From the NCBI RefSeq assembly GCF_937616625.2, contig NC_065570.1:24638046-24702045 (forward strand): 64,000 nucleotides of DNA, in the 5' to 3' direction. The DNA is from Mercurialis annua (Eukaryota > Streptophyta > Magnoliopsida > Malpighiales > Euphorbiaceae). Shown piece by piece: positions 13,801 to 28,200 of the stretch. The translations under genes and the position numbers were made by a program. Below the pieces are notes generated by a model. That model was not told where the DNA came from and searched no databases. It was given only the letters and a program-made list of their open reading frames with translations. The stretch's first letter is position 1, and each line of letters opens with the position of its first letter.

Positions 13801-16599
13801 CGTAATGTTTGTAAATGTTTGGCTTAAATTGCTAAAAAGGTGAAACGCTTGGATTAGTTTCATAACGTTCGTAAACATATGGCATAAATTTCTGAAACGC
13901 TTGGTTTTGTTTCCTAACGTTTGGCTTAAATCGCTAAATAGGTGAAACATTTGGATTTGTTTTGTAACGTTTTTAAACGTTTGGCTTAAATCGCTAAAAA
14001 GGTGAAACATTTGGATTTGTTTCGAAACTTTTGTAAACGTTTGGCATAAATCGCTAAAAAGGTGAAACGTTTTGGATTTGTTTCGAAACGTTTTAAACGT
14101 TAGGCTCAAATTGGTAAAATAGGAAACGTTTGGATTTCTTTCGTAACGTTTGTAAACGTTTGGCCTAAATTGCTAAAATGGTGAAATGTTTGTTTTTTTT
14201 TGTGACGTTTGTAAACGTTCGGCATAAATCGCTAAAACGGTGAAACATCGGATTTGTTTCGTAATGTTTGTAAACATTTGGCTTAAATTGCTAAAAATGT
14301 GAAACGCTTGGATTTGTTTTTGAACGTTTGTAAAAGGTTGGCTTAAATTGCTAAATAGATGAAACGCTTGGATTTGTTTCGTAACGTTTGTAAACATTTG
14401 GCTTAAATTGCTAAAAAGGTGAAACGCTTGGTTTTGTTTCGTAACGTTTGTAGAGGTTTCGCTTAAATCGCTATAATTGTGAAACGTTTAGATTTGTTTT
14501 GTAACGTTTTAAACGTTTGGTTTTGTTTCTTAACATTTGTAAACGTTTGGCATAAATCGCTGAAAAGGGGAAATGTTTGGATTTGTTTCGTGACGTTTGT
14601 AAACGTTTGGCTTAAATCGCTCAAAAGGTGAAACGTTTTGATTTGTTTCGTAATGTTTGTAAATGTTCGGCTCAAACCGCTAAAAAGGTGAAACGTTTGG
14701 ATTTTTTTCGTAATGTTTGTAAACGTTTGGCTTAAATCGCTAAAAAGGTTAAACGTTTGGATTTGTTTTGTAACGTTTGTAAACGTTTGCCTTAAATTGC
14801 TAAAAAGGTGAAAAGCTTGGATTTGTTTCGTAACGTTTGTAAACGTTTGGCTTATGTTGCTAAAAAGGTAAAACGCTTGGATCTGTTTCCTAAAGTTTGT
14901 AAACGTTTGGCATAATTTGCTAAAAAGGTGCAGCACTTGGATTTGTTTCATAACATTTGGAAATGTTTGGCTTAAATTGCTAATAAGGGGAAATATTTGG
15001 ATTTGTTTCATAACCTTTATAAACGTTTGGCTTAAATCGCTAAAAAGGTGAAATGTTTGGATTTGTTTCGTAACGTTTGTAAACGTTTGGCTTACATCGC
15101 TAAAAAGGCGAAACATTTGGATTTGTTTTGTAACATTTGTAAACGTTTGGCTTCAATCGCTAAAAAGGGGAAACGTTTGGATTTGTTTGGTCACGTTTGT
15201 AAATGTTTGGCATAAATCGCTAAAAAGGTGAAATGTTTGGATTTCTTTCAAAACGTTTTAAACATTTGGCTTAAATCGCTAAAATGGGAAAACGTTTGGA
15301 TTTGTTTCGTAACGTTTGTAAACATTTGGCTTCAATCGCTAAAAAGGTGAAACATTTGGATTTATTTCGTAACGTTTGTAAACGTTTGGCTTAAATCGCT
15401 AAAAAGGTGAAACATTTGAATTTTTTTCGTAATGTTTGTAAATGTTTGGCTTAAATCGCTAAAAAGGTGAAACATTTGGATTTGTTTCGTAACGTTTGTA
15501 AACGTTTGGGTTAAAATGCTAAAAAACTGAAACGCTTGGATTTGTTTCGTAACGTTTGTAAGCGTTTGGCTTAAATTGCTAAAAAGGTGAAACATTTAGA
15601 TTTGTTTCCTAACCTTTGTAGACGTTTGGTTTTAAATTGCTAAAAAAGTGAAACATTTTGATTTATTTCGTAACGGTTGTAAACGTTTTGCTTAAATCGC
15701 TAAAAAGGTGAAACATTTAGATTTGTTTCGTAACGTTTGGCTTAAATCGCTAAAAAGGTGAAACATTTGAATTTATTTCGTAATGTTTGTAAATGTTTGG
15801 CATAAATCGCTAAAAAGGTGAAACATTTGGATTTGTTTTGTATCGTTTGTAAACGTTTGGGTTAAATTGCTAAAAAAGTGAAACGCTTGGATTTGTTTCG
15901 TAACGTTTGTAAACGTTTAGCTTAAATTTCTAAAAAGGTGAAACATTTGGATTTGTTTCCTAACCTTTGTAGACGTATGGCTTAAATCGCTAAAAAGGTG
16001 AAATGTTTGGATTTGTTTCCTAACGTTTGTAACGGTTTGGCTTAAATCGCTAAAAAGGTGAAACTCTTAGATTTATTTCGTTACGTTTGTAAACGTTTGG
16101 CTTAAATTGCTAAAAAGGTGAAACGCATGGATTTGTTTCTTAATGTTTGTAAACGTTTGGCTTAAACCGCTAAGAAGACGAAACATTTGGATTTATTTCG
16201 TAACGTTTGTAAACGTTTGGCTTAAATCGCTAAAAAGATGAAACGTTTGGATTTGTTTCGTAACGTTTGTAAACGTCTGGCTTAAATCGCTAAAAAGGGG
16301 AAACGTTTGGATTTGTTTCGTAACTTTTGTAAACGTTTGGCTTAAATCGCTAAAAATGTGAAACGTTTTATTTGTTTCGTAACGTTTGTAAACATTTAGC
16401 TTAAATTGCTAAAAAGGTGAAACGCTTGGATTTGTTTCGTAACGTTTGTAAACGTTTTGGCTTAAATTGCTAAAAAGGTGAAACATTTGGATTTTGTTTC
16501 CTAACCTTTGTAAATGTTTGGCTTATATCGCTAAAAAGGGGAAATGTTTGGATTTGTTTCGTAATGTTTGTAAACATTTGGTTTAAATCGCTAAAAAGG

Positions 16600-19500
16600 T
16601 GAAACCTTTGGATTTGTAAACGTTTGGTTTAAATTGCTAAAAATGTGAAACGCTTGGATTTGTTTCGTAACGTTTGTAAATGTTTGGCTTAAATTGCTAA
16701 AAAATTGAAACGCTTGGATTTGTTTCGTTACGTTTGTAAACGTTTGGCTTAAATCGCTAAAAAGACGAAACGTTTGGATTTATTTCGTAACGTTTGTAAA
16801 CATGTGGCTTAAACCGCTAAGAAGACGAAACGTTTGGATTTATTTCGTAACGTTTGTAAACGTTTGGCTTAAATCGCTAAAAAGATGAAACGTTTGGATT
16901 TGTTTCGTAATGTTTGTAAACTTCTGGCTTAAATCGCTAAAAAGGTGAAACATTTGGATTTGTTTCGTAACTTTTGTAAACGTTTAGCTTAAATCGCTAA
17001 AAATGTGAAACGTTTCATTTGTTTCGTAACGTTTGTAAACATTTAGCTTAAATTGCTAAAAAGGATAAACGCTTGGATTTGTTTCGTAACGTTTGTAAAC
17101 GTTTTGGCTTAAATTGCTAAAAAGGTGAAACATTTGGATTTTGTTTCCTAACCTTTGTAAATGTTTGGCTTAAATCGCTAAAAAGGGGAAATGTTTGGAT
17201 TTGTTTCGTAATGTTTGTAAACATTTGGTTTAAATCGCTAAAAAGGTGAAACCTTTGGATTAGTTTCGTAACATTTGTAAACGTTTGGTTTAAATTGCTA
17301 AAAATGTGAAACGCTTGGATTTGTTTCGTAACGTTTGTAAATGTTTGGCTTAAATTGCTAAAAAGGTGAAACGCTTGGATTTGTTTCGTTACGTTTGTAA
17401 ACGTTTGGCTTAAATCGCTAAAAAGACGAAACGTTTGGATTTATTTCGTAACATTTGTAAACATGTGGCTTAAACCGCTAAGAAGACGAAACGTTTGGAT
17501 TTATTTCGTAACATTTGTAAACGTTTGGCTTAAATCGCTAAAAAGATGAAACGTTTGGATTTGTTTCGTAACGTTTGTAAACTTTTAGCTTAAATCGCTA
17601 AAAAAGGGAAACGTTTGGATTTGTTTCGTAACTTTTGTAAACGTTTGGCTTAAATCGCTAAAAATGTGAAACGTTTCATTTGTTTCGTAACGTTTGTAAA
17701 CATGTGGCTTAAACCGCTAAGAAGACGAAACGTTTGGATTTATTTCGTAACGTTTGTAAATGTTTGGCTTAAATCTCTAAAAAGATGAAACGTTTGGATT
17801 TGTTTCGTAACGTTTGTAAACTTCTGGCTTAAATCGCTAAAAAGGGGAAACGTTTGGATTTGTTTCGTAACCTTTGTAAACGTTTGGCTTAAATCGCTAA
17901 AAATGTGAAACGTTTCATTTGTTTCGTAACATTTGTAAACATTTAGCTTAAATTGCTGAAAAGGTGAAACGCTTGGATTTGTTTCGTAACGTTTGTAAAC
18001 GTTTTGGCTTAAATTGCTAAAAAGGTGAAACATTTGGATTTTGTTTCCTAACCTTTGTAAATGTTTGGCTTAAATCGCTAAAAAGGGGAAATGTTTGGAT
18101 TTGTTTCGTAACGTTTGTAAACTTCTGGCTTAAATCGCTAAAAAGGGGATACATTTGGATTTTTTTCGTAACTTTTGTAAACGTTTGGCTTAAATCGCTA
18201 AAAATGTGAAACATTTCATTTGTTTCGTAAAGTTTGTAAACATTTAGCTTAAATTGCTAAAAAGGTGAAACGCTTGGATTTGTTTCGTGACGTTTGTAAA
18301 CGTTTTGGCTTAAATTGCTAAAAAGGTGAAACATTTGGATTTTGTTTCCTAACCTTTGTAAATGTTTGGCTTAAATCGCTAAAAAGGGGAAATGTTTGGA
18401 TTTGTTTCATAATGTTTGTAAACATTTGGTTTAAATCGCTAAAAAGGTGAAACCTTTGGATTAGTTTCGTAACATTTGTAAACGTTTGGTTTAAATTGCT
18501 AAAAATGTGAAACGCTTGGATTTGTTTCGTAACGTTTGTGAATGTCTGGCTTAAATTGCAAAAAAGGTGAAACGCTTGGATTTGTTTCGTTACGTTTGTA
18601 AACGTTTGGCTTAAATCGCTAAAAAGACGAAACGTTTGGATTTATTTCGTAACGTTTGTAAACATGTGGCTTAAACCGCTAAGAAGACAAAACTTTTGGA
18701 TTTATTTCGTAGCGTTTGTAAACGTCTGGCTTAAATCGCTAAAAAGATGAAACGTTTGGATTTGTTTCGTAACGTTTGTAAACGTCTGGCTTAAATCGCT
18801 AAAAAGGGGAAACGTTTGGATTTATTTCGTAACTTTTGTAAACGTTTGGCTTAAATCGCTAAAAATGTGAAACGTTTCATTTGTTTCGTAACGTTTGTAA
18901 ATATTTAGCTCAAATTGCTAAAAAGGTGAAACACTGGATTTGTTTCGTAACGTTTGTAAACGTTTTGGCTTAAATTTCTAAAAAGGTGAAACGTTTGGAT
19001 TTTGTTTCCTAACGTTTGTAAATGTTTGGCTTAAATCGCTAAAAAGGGGAAATGTTTGGATTTGTTTCATAACGTTTGTAAACTTCTGGTTTAAATCGCT
19101 AAAAAGGGGATACATTTGGATTTGTTTCGTAACCTTTGTAAACGTTTGGCTTAAATCGCTAAAAATGTAAAACGTTTCATTTGTTTCGTAACGTTTGTAA
19201 ACATTTAGCTCAAATTACTAAAAAGGTGAAACGCTTGGATTTGTTTCGTAACGTTTGTAAACGTTTTGGCTTAAATTGCTAAAAAGGTGAAACATTTGGA
19301 TTTTGTTTCCTAACCTTTGTAAATGATTGGCTTAAATCGCTAAAAAGGGGAAATGTTTGGATTTATTTCGTAACGTTTGTAAACTTCTGGCTTAAATCGC
19401 TAAAAAGGGGATACATTTGGATATGTTTCGTAACTTTTGTAAACGTTTGGCTTAAATCGCTAAAAATGTGAAACGTTTCATTTGTTTCGTAAAGTTTGTA

Positions 19501-21560
19501 AACATTTAGATTAAATTGCTAAAAAGGTGAAACGATTGGATTTGTTTCGTGACGTTTGTAAACGTTTTGGCTTAAATTGCTAAAAAGGTGAAACATTTGG
19601 ATTTTGTTTCCTAACCTTTGTAAATGTTTGGCTTAAATCGCTAAAAAGGGGAAATGTTTGGATTTGTTTCGTAATGTTTGTAAACATTTGGTTTAAATCA
19701 CTAAAAAGGTGAAACCTTTGGATTAGTTTCGTAACATTTGTAAACGTTTGGTTTAAATTGCTAAAAATGTGAAACGCTTGGATTTGTTTCGTAACGTTTG
19801 TAAATGTTTGGCTTAAATCGCCAAAAAGGTGAAACGCTTGGACTTGTTTCGTTACGTTTGTAAACGTTTGGCTTAAATCGCTAAAAAGACGAAACGTTTG
19901 GATTTATTTCGTAACGTTTGTAAACATGTGGCTTAAACCGCTAAGAAGACGAAACGTTTGGATTTATTTCGTAACGTTTGTAAACGTTTGTCTTAAATCG
20001 CTAAAAAGATGAAACGTTTGGATTTGTTTCGTAACGTTTGTAAACGTCTGGCTTAAATCGCTAAAAAGGGGAAACGTTTGGATTTATTTCGTAACTTTTG
20101 TAAACGTTTGGCTTAAATCGCTAAAAATGTGAAACGTTTCATTTGTTTCGTAACGTTTGTAAATATTTAGCTCAAATTGCTAAAAAGGTGAAACGCTTGG
20201 ATTTGTTTCGTAACGTTTGTAAACGTTTTGGCTTAAATTTCTAAAAAGGTGAAACATTTGGATTCTGTTTCCTAACCTTTGTAAATGTTTGGCTTAAATC
20301 GCTAAAAAGGGGAAATGTTTGGATTTGTTTCGTAACGTTTGTAAACTTCTGGCTTAAATCGCTAAAAAGGGGATACATTTGGATTTGTTTCATAACTTTT
20401 TTAAACGTTTGGCTTAAATCGCTAAAAATGTGAAACGTTTCATTTGTTTCGTAAAGTTTGTAAACATTTAGCTTAAATTGCTAAAAAGGTGAAACACTTG
20501 GATTTGTTTCGTAACGTTTGTAAACGTTTTGGCTTAAATTGCTAAAAAGGTGAAACATTTGGATTTTGTTTCCTAACCTTTGTAAATGTTTGGCTTAAAT
20601 CGCTAAAAAGGGGAAATGTTTGGATTTGTTTCGTAATGTTTGTAAACATTTGGTTTAAATCGCTAAAAAGGTGAAACCTTTGGATTAGTTTCGTAACATT
20701 TGTAAACGTTTGGTTTAAATTGCTAAAAATGTGAAACGCTTGGATTTGTTTCGTAACGTTTGTAAATGTTTGGCTTAAATTGCTAAAAAGGTGAAACGCT
20801 TGGATTTGTTTCGTTACGTTTGTAAACGTTTGGCTTAAATCGCTAAAAAGATGAAATGTTTGGATTTATTTCGTAACGTTTGTAAACATGTGGCTTAAAC
20901 CGCTAAGAAGACGAAACGTTTGGATTTATTTCGTAACGTTTGTAAACGTTTGGCTTAAATCGCTAAAAAGATGAAACGTTTGGATTTGTTTCGTAACGTT
21001 TGTAAACGTCTGCCTTAAATGTCTAAAAAGGGGAAACGTTTGGATTTATTTCCTAACTTTTGTAAACGTTTGGCTTAAATCGCTAAAAATGTGAAACGTT
21101 TCATTTGTTTCGTAACGTTTGTAAATATTTAGCTCAAATTGCTAAAAAGGTGAAACGCTTGGATCTGTTTCGTAACGTTTGTAAACGTTTTGGCTTAAAT
21201 TTCTAAAAAGGTGAAACATTTGGATTTTGTTTCCTAAGCTTTGTAAATGTTTGGCTTAAATCGCTAAAAAGGGGAAATGTTTGGATTTGTTTCGTAACGT
21301 TTGTAAACTTCTGGCTTGAATCGCTAAAAAGGTGAAACCTTTGGATTTGTTTCGTAACATTTGTAAAGGTTTGGTTTAAATTGCTAAAAATGTGAAACAC
21401 TTGGATTTGTTTCGTAACGTTTTTAAATGTTTGGCTTAAATTGCTAAAAAAGTGAAACGCTTGGATTTGTTTCTTAACGTTTGTAAACGTTTGGCTTAAA
21501 TCGCTAAAAAGACGAAACGTTTGGATTTATTTCGTAACGTTTGTAAACATGTGGCTTAAA
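16600..21560 (+). repeat. Higher-order repeat region inside array I
   Basis: Diagnostic variant monomers recur in a fixed order. The variant reading CATGTGGCTTAAACCGC begins near 16801, 17461, 17701, 18661, 19921, 20881 and 21541. The variant GGATTTTGTTTCCTAACC recurs alongside it, for example near 18332, 19292, 19593 and 20552. Spacings are close to 240, 660, 960 and 1260 bp, all multiples of 60. This is the pattern left by repeated unequal exchange of multi-monomer blocks. Within this region monomers keep the 60-bp register better than elsewhere in the array. Confidence 0.8.
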
Positions 21561-24500
21561 CCGCTAAAAAGGTGAAACGTTTGGATTTATTTCGAAACGT
21601 TTGTATATGTTTTGCTTTAATTGCTAAAAAGGTGAAACACTTGGATTTGTTTCATAACGTTTGTAAACGTGTGGCTTATATTGCTAAAAAGGTAAAACGT
21701 TTGGATTTGTTTCGTAACGTTTGTAAACATTTGGTGTTGTTTCGTAACGTTTGTAAACGTTTGGCTTAAATCGCTAAATAGGTGAAACGTTTGGATTTGG
21801 TTGGTAACGTTTTTAAACGTTTGGCTTAAATTGTTAAAAAGGTGGAAAGTTTGGATTTGTTTCGGAACTTTTGTAAACGTTTGGCATAAATCGCTAAAAA
21901 AATGAAACGTTTGGATTTGTTTCGAAACGTTTTAAACGTTCGGCTCAAATCGGTAAAATGGGGAACGTTTGGATTTGTTTCGTAACGTTTCTAAACGTTT
22001 GGCCTAAATTGATAAAAAGGCGAAACGTTTGTTTTGTTTCGTAACGTTTGTAAACGTTCGGCATAAATCGCTTAAAAAGTGAAACATCAATTTTGTTTCG
22101 TAATGTTTGTAAACGTTTGGCTTAAATTTCTAAAAATGTGAAACGCTTAGATTTGTTTCTGAAGATTTGTAAACGTTTGGCTTAAATTGCTAAAAAGATG
22201 AAACGCTTGGATTTGTTTCATAACGTTTGTAAACGTTTGGCTTAAATTGCTAAAAAGGTGAAACGCTTGGTTTTTTTTCGTAAGGTTTGTAGAGGTTTCG
22301 CTTAAATCGCTAAAATTGTGAAACGTTTAGATTTTTTTTGTAACGTTTTAAATGTTTGGTTTTGTTTTTTAACATTTGTAAACGTTTGGCTTAAATCGCT
22401 AAAAAGGGGAAACGTTTGGATTTGTTTCGTGACGTTTGTAAACGTTTGGCTTAAATTGCTAAAAAGGTGAAACGATTGGATTTGTTTCGTAATGTTTGTA
22501 AATGTTTGGCTCAAATCGCTAAAAAGGTGAAACGTTTGGATTTGTTTCGTAACGTTTGTAAATGTTTGGCTTGGATTTGTTTTGTTACGTTTGTAAACGT
22601 TTGGTATAAATTGCTAAAAAGGTGAAACGCTTGGATAGACGTTTGGCTTATATTGCTATAAAGGTAAAATGCTTGGATTTGTTTCCTAATGTTTGTAAAC
22701 GTTTGGCTTAAGTTGCTAAAAAGGTGCAACACTAGGATTTGTTTCATAACATTTGGAAACGTTTGGCTTAAATTGCTAATAAGGGGAAATATTTGGATTT
22801 GTTTCATAACCTTTGTAAACGTTTGGCTTAAATCGCTAAAAAGGGTAAATGTTTGGATTTGTTTCATAACGTTTGTAAACGTTTGGCTTAAATCGCTATA
22901 AAGGCGAAACGTTTGGATTTGTTTCATAACATTTGTAAATGTTTGGCTTTAATCGCTAAAAAGGGGAAACGTTTCGATTTGTTTGGTTACGTTTGTAAAC
23001 GTTTGGCATAAATCGCTAAAAAGGTGAAATGTTTGGATTTCTTTCAAAATGTTTTAAACTTTTGGCTTAAATCGCTAAAATGGGAAAACGAGTTTCGTAA
23101 TGTTTGTAAACATTTGGCTTCAATAGCTAAAAAGGTTAAACGTTTGGATTTATTTCGTAACTTTTGTATGCATTTGGCTTAAATCGCAATAAGGGGAAAC
23201 GTTTCGATTCATTTCGTAACATTTGTAAACGTTTGGCTTAAATTTCTAAAAAGGTGAACGCTTGGATTTATTTCGTTACGTTTGTAAACGTTTGGCTTAT
23301 GTTGCTAAAATGGTAAAACCCTCGGATTTGTTTCGGAACGTTTGTAAACGTTTGGCTTAAATTTATAAAAAAATGAAATGCTTGGATTTATTTCGTAACG
23401 TTTGTAAACGTTTGTCATAAATTGCTAAAAACGTAAAATGCTTGGATTTGTTTCGAAACGTTTGTAAACGTTTTGCTTAAATTGCTAAAAAGGTGAAACG
23501 TTTGGATTTGTTTCGTAACGTTTGTAAACGTTTGGCTTAAATTGCTATAAAGGTAAAACACTTGGATTTGTTTCCTAACGTTTGTAAACGTTTGGCTTAA
23601 GTTGCTAAAAAGGTGCAACGCCTGGATTTGTTTCATAACATTTGGAAACGTTTGGCTTAAATTGCTAATAAGGGGAAATATTTGGATTTGTTTCATAACC
23701 TATGTAAACGTTTGGGCTAAATCGCTAAAAAGGTGAAATGTTTGGATTTGTTTCGTAACGTTTGTAAATGTTTGGCTTAAATCGCTAAAAAGGTGAAACG
23801 TTTGGATTTGTTTCGTAACGTTTGAAAACGTTTGGCTTCAATCACTAAAAAGGGGAAACGTTTAGATTTTTTTGGTCACGTTATTAAATGTTTGGCATAA
23901 ATTGCTAAAAGGTGAAATGTTTGGATTTGTTTCAAAACGTTTTAAACTTTTGGCTTAAATAGCTAAAATGGGGAAAAATTTGGATTTGTTTCGTAACGTT
24001 TGTAAACATTTGGCTTCAATCGCTAAAAAGGTGAAATGTTTGGATTTATTTCGTAAATTTTGTAAACGTTTGGATTAAATCGCAAAAAAGGTGAAACGTT
24101 TCGATTCATTTCGATTCATTTCGTAACATTTGTAAATGTTTGGCTTAAATTGCTAAAAAGGTGAAACGCTTGGATTTGTTTCGTAACGTTTGTAAACGTT
24201 TGGCTTAAATGTCTAAAAAGGTGAAACCCTTGGATTTGTTTCGTAACGTTTGTAAACGTTTGGCTTAAATTGCTAAAAAGGTGAAACGCTTGGATTTGTT
24301 TCGTAATGTTTGTAAACGTTTTCCATACATTGCTAAAAAGGTGAAACGTTTGGATTTGTTTCGTAGTGTTTGTAAAGGTTTCGCTTAAAGCGCTAAAAAG
24401 GTGAAACGTTTGGATTTGTTTCATAATGTTTATAAACGTTTGGCATAAATCGCTAAAAAGGCGAAATGTTTGGATTTGTTTTGTAACGTTTTAAACTTTT

Positions 24501-25259
24501 GGTTTAAATCGCTAAAATGGGGAAACATTTGGATTTGTTTCGTAAAGTTTAGCTTAAAATACTAAAAAGGTGAAATATTTGTTTCGTAACGTTTGTAAAC
24601 GTTCGGCTTAAATCGCTAAAAAGGTGAAACGTTTGGATTTATTTCGTAACGTTTGTAAACATTTGGCTTAAATTGCTAAAAAGGTGAAACGCTTGGATTT
24701 ATTTCGTAACGTTTGTAAACGTTTGGCTTAAATTGCTAAAAAGGTGAAACGCTTGGATTTATTTCGTAACGTTTGTAAACGTTTGCCTTATATTGCTAAA
24801 AAGGTGAAACGCTTGTATTTGTTTCGAAACGTTTGTAAATGTTTTGTTTAAATTGCTAAAAAGGTGAAGCGCTTGGATTTGTTTCGTTACGTTTGTAAAC
24901 GTTTGGCTTAAATTGCTAAAAAAGGGAAACGCTTGGATTTGTTTCTTAACGTTTGTAAACGTTTGTCTTAAATCGCTAAGAAGACGAAACGTTTGGATTT
25001 ATTTTGGAACGTTTGTAAACGTGTGGCTTAAATCGCTAAAAAGATGAAGTGTTTGGATTTGTATCGTAACGTTTGTAAACGTCTGGCTTAAATCGCTTAG
25101 AAGGGGAAACGTTTGGATTTGTTTCGTAACTTTTGTAAACGTTTGGCTTAAATCGCTAAAAATGTGAAACGTTTCATTTGTTTCGTAACGTTTGTATATG
25201 TTTTGCTTTAATTACTAAAAAAGTAAAACGCTTGGATTTGTTTTGTAACATTTGTAAAC

Positions 25260-28200
25260 GTTTGGCTTAAATTGCTAAAAAGGTGAAACACTTGGATTTG
25301 TTTTTTAACGTTAGGAATTATTTGGCTTAAATCGCTAAAAAGACGAAACGTTTGGATTTATTTCGTAACGTTTGTAAACATTTGGCTTAAATTGCTAAAA
25401 AGATGAAATGTTTGGATTTATTTCGTAACGTTTGTAAACGTTTGGCTTAAATTGCTAAAAGGGGGAAACGTTTGGATTTGTTTCGTAACTTTTGTAAACG
25501 TTTGGCTTAAATCGCTAAAAATGTGGAACGTTTCATTTTTTTTCGTAACGTTTGTAAACGTTTGGCCTAAATTGCTAAAAAGGCGAAATGCTTGGATATG
25601 TTTTGTAACGTTCGTAAACGTTTGGCTTAAATTGCTAAAGGTGAAACATTTGGATTTGTATCCTAACCTTTGTAAAGGATAGGCTTAAATCGCTAAAAAG
25701 GTGAAATGTTTGGATTTGTTTCGTAAAGTTTATATACATTTGTCATAAATCGCTAAAAAGGTGAAACTTTTGAATTTGTTTCGTAACATTTGTAAACGTT
25801 TGGCTTAATTTGCCAAAAAGGTGAAACGCTTGGATTTGTTTTGTAACGTTTGTAAACGTTTGGCTTAAATTGCTAAAAAGGTGAAACGTTTGGTTTTGTT
25901 TCGTTACGTTTGTAAAGGTTTGGCTTAGTTAACTAAAAATGGGAAACGGTTGGATTTGTTTCGTAATCTTTTAAACATTTAGGTTAAATCTCTAAAAATG
26001 TGGAACGTTTGGATTAGTTTCGTAATCGTTGGTAGACGTTTGGCTTAAATCGCTAAAAAGGTGAAACGTTTGGATTTGTTTCGTAGAATTTGTAAACGTT
26101 TGGCTTAAAATGCTAAAAAGGTGAAACGTTTGGATTTGTTTCATACCTTTTGTAAACGTTTGGCATAAATCGCAAAAAAGGTGAAACGTTTGGATTTGTT
26201 TCATACCGTTTGTAAACGTTTGGCTTAAATCGCCAAAAAGGTGAAACGTTTGGATTTGTTTCGTAATGTTTGTAACGTTTGTAAATGTTTTGTTTAAATT
26301 GCTAAAAAAGTGAAACACTTGGATTAGTTTCGTTATGTTCGTAAACGTATGGCTTAAATTTTTAAAAAGGTGAAACGCTTGGTTTTGTTTCCTAACATTT
26401 GTAAACGTTTGGCATAAATTTCTAAATATGGGAAACGATTGGATTTCTTTCATAACGTTTGTTAACGTTTGGCTTCAATCGCTAAAAAGGTGAAACATTT
26501 GGATTTGTTTCGTAACGTTTGTAAACGTTTGGCTTAAATCGCGAAATAGGTAAAACATTCTGATTTGTTTCATAACTTATTAAACGTTTGGCTTAAATCG
26601 CTAAAATGAGGAAACGTTTGGATTTGTTTCGTAGAGTTTGTAAACGTTTAGCTTAAATCCCTAAAAAGGTGAAACGTTTGGTTTTGTTTTGTAACGTTTC
26701 TAAACGTTTGGTATAAACCGCTAAAAAGGTAAAACGTTTGGATTAGTTTCGTAATCGTTTGTAAATGTTTGGCTTATGTTGCTAAAAAGGTGAAACGTTT
26801 GGATTTGTTTTGTAGCATTTGTAAACGTTTGGCTTAAAATGCTAAAAAGGGGAAACGTTTGGATTTGTTTCATACCTTTTGTAAACGTTTGGCATAAATC
26901 GCAAAAAAGGTGAAACGCTTGGATTTGTTTCCTAACGTTTGTAAACGTTTGGCTTAATTTGCTAAAAAGGTGCAACACTTGGATTTGTTTCATAACATTT
27001 GGAAACGTTTGGCTTAAATTGCTAATAAGGGGTAATATTTGGATTTGTTTCATAACTTTTGTAAACGTTTGGCTTAAATTGCTAAAAAGGTGAAATGTTT
27101 GGATTTGTTTCGTAACGTTTGTAAACGTTTGGCTTAAATCGCTAAAAAGGCGAAACGTTTGGATTTGTTTTATAACATTTGTAAACGTTTGGCTACAATC
27201 GCTAAAAAGGGGAAACGTTTAGATTTGTTTGGTCACGTTTGTAAACGTTTTGCATAAATCGCTAAAAAGGTGAAATGTTTGGATTTCTTTCAAAACGTTT
27301 TAAACTTTTGGCCTAAATCGCTAAAATTGGAAAATGTTTGGATTTGTTTTGTAACGTTTGTAAACATCTGGCTTCAATCGCTAAAAAGGTGAAACGTTTG
27401 GATTTATTTCGTAACTTTTGTAAACGTTTGGCTTAAATCGCAAAAAAGGTGAAACGTTTCGATTCATTTCGTAACATTTGTAAACATTTGGCTTAAATTG
27501 CTAAAAAGGTGAAACGCTTGGATTTATTTCGTAACGATTGTAAACGTTTGGCTTATGTTGCTAAAAAGATAAAACCCTTGGATTTGTTTCGGAACGTTTG
27601 TAAACGTTTGGTGTTGTTTCGTAACGTTTGTAAACGTTTAGCTTAAATCGCTAAATATGTGAAATGTTTGGATTTGTTTGGTAACGTTTTTAAACGTTTG
27701 GCTTAAATCGCTAAAAAGGTGAAACGTTTGGATTTATTTCGTAACGTTTGTATATGTTTTGCTTTAATTGCTAAAAAGGTAAAACGCTTGGATTTGTTTC
27801 ATAACGTTTGTAAACGTTTGGCTTAAATTGCCAAAAATGGGAAACGTTTGGATTTGTTTTTTAACGTTTGGAATTATTTGGCTTAAATCGCTAAAAAGAC
27901 GAAACGTTTGGATTTATTTCGTAACGTTTGTAAACATTTGTCTTAAATTGCTAAAAAGATGAAACGTTTGGATTTGTTTCGTAACGTTTGTAAACGTTTG
28001 GCTTAAATCGCTAAAAGGGGGAAACGTTTGGATTTGTTTCGTAACTTTTGTAAACGTTTGGCTTAAATCGCTAAAAATGTGGAACGTTTCATTTTTTTCG
28101 TAACGTTTGTAAACGTTTAGCCTAAATTGCTAAAAAGGCGAAACGCTTGGATATGTTTTGTAACGTTCATAAACGTTTGGCTTAAATTGCTAAAGGTGAA

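Noticed and set aside
13465..15116. Long reverse-strand frames of 214 and 217 residues with 20-residue repeats
   Set aside because: They are translations of the 60-bp satellite. Stops are absent from the unit in that frame, and the frames begin and end at indel or point variants, with no start context or non-repeat domain.
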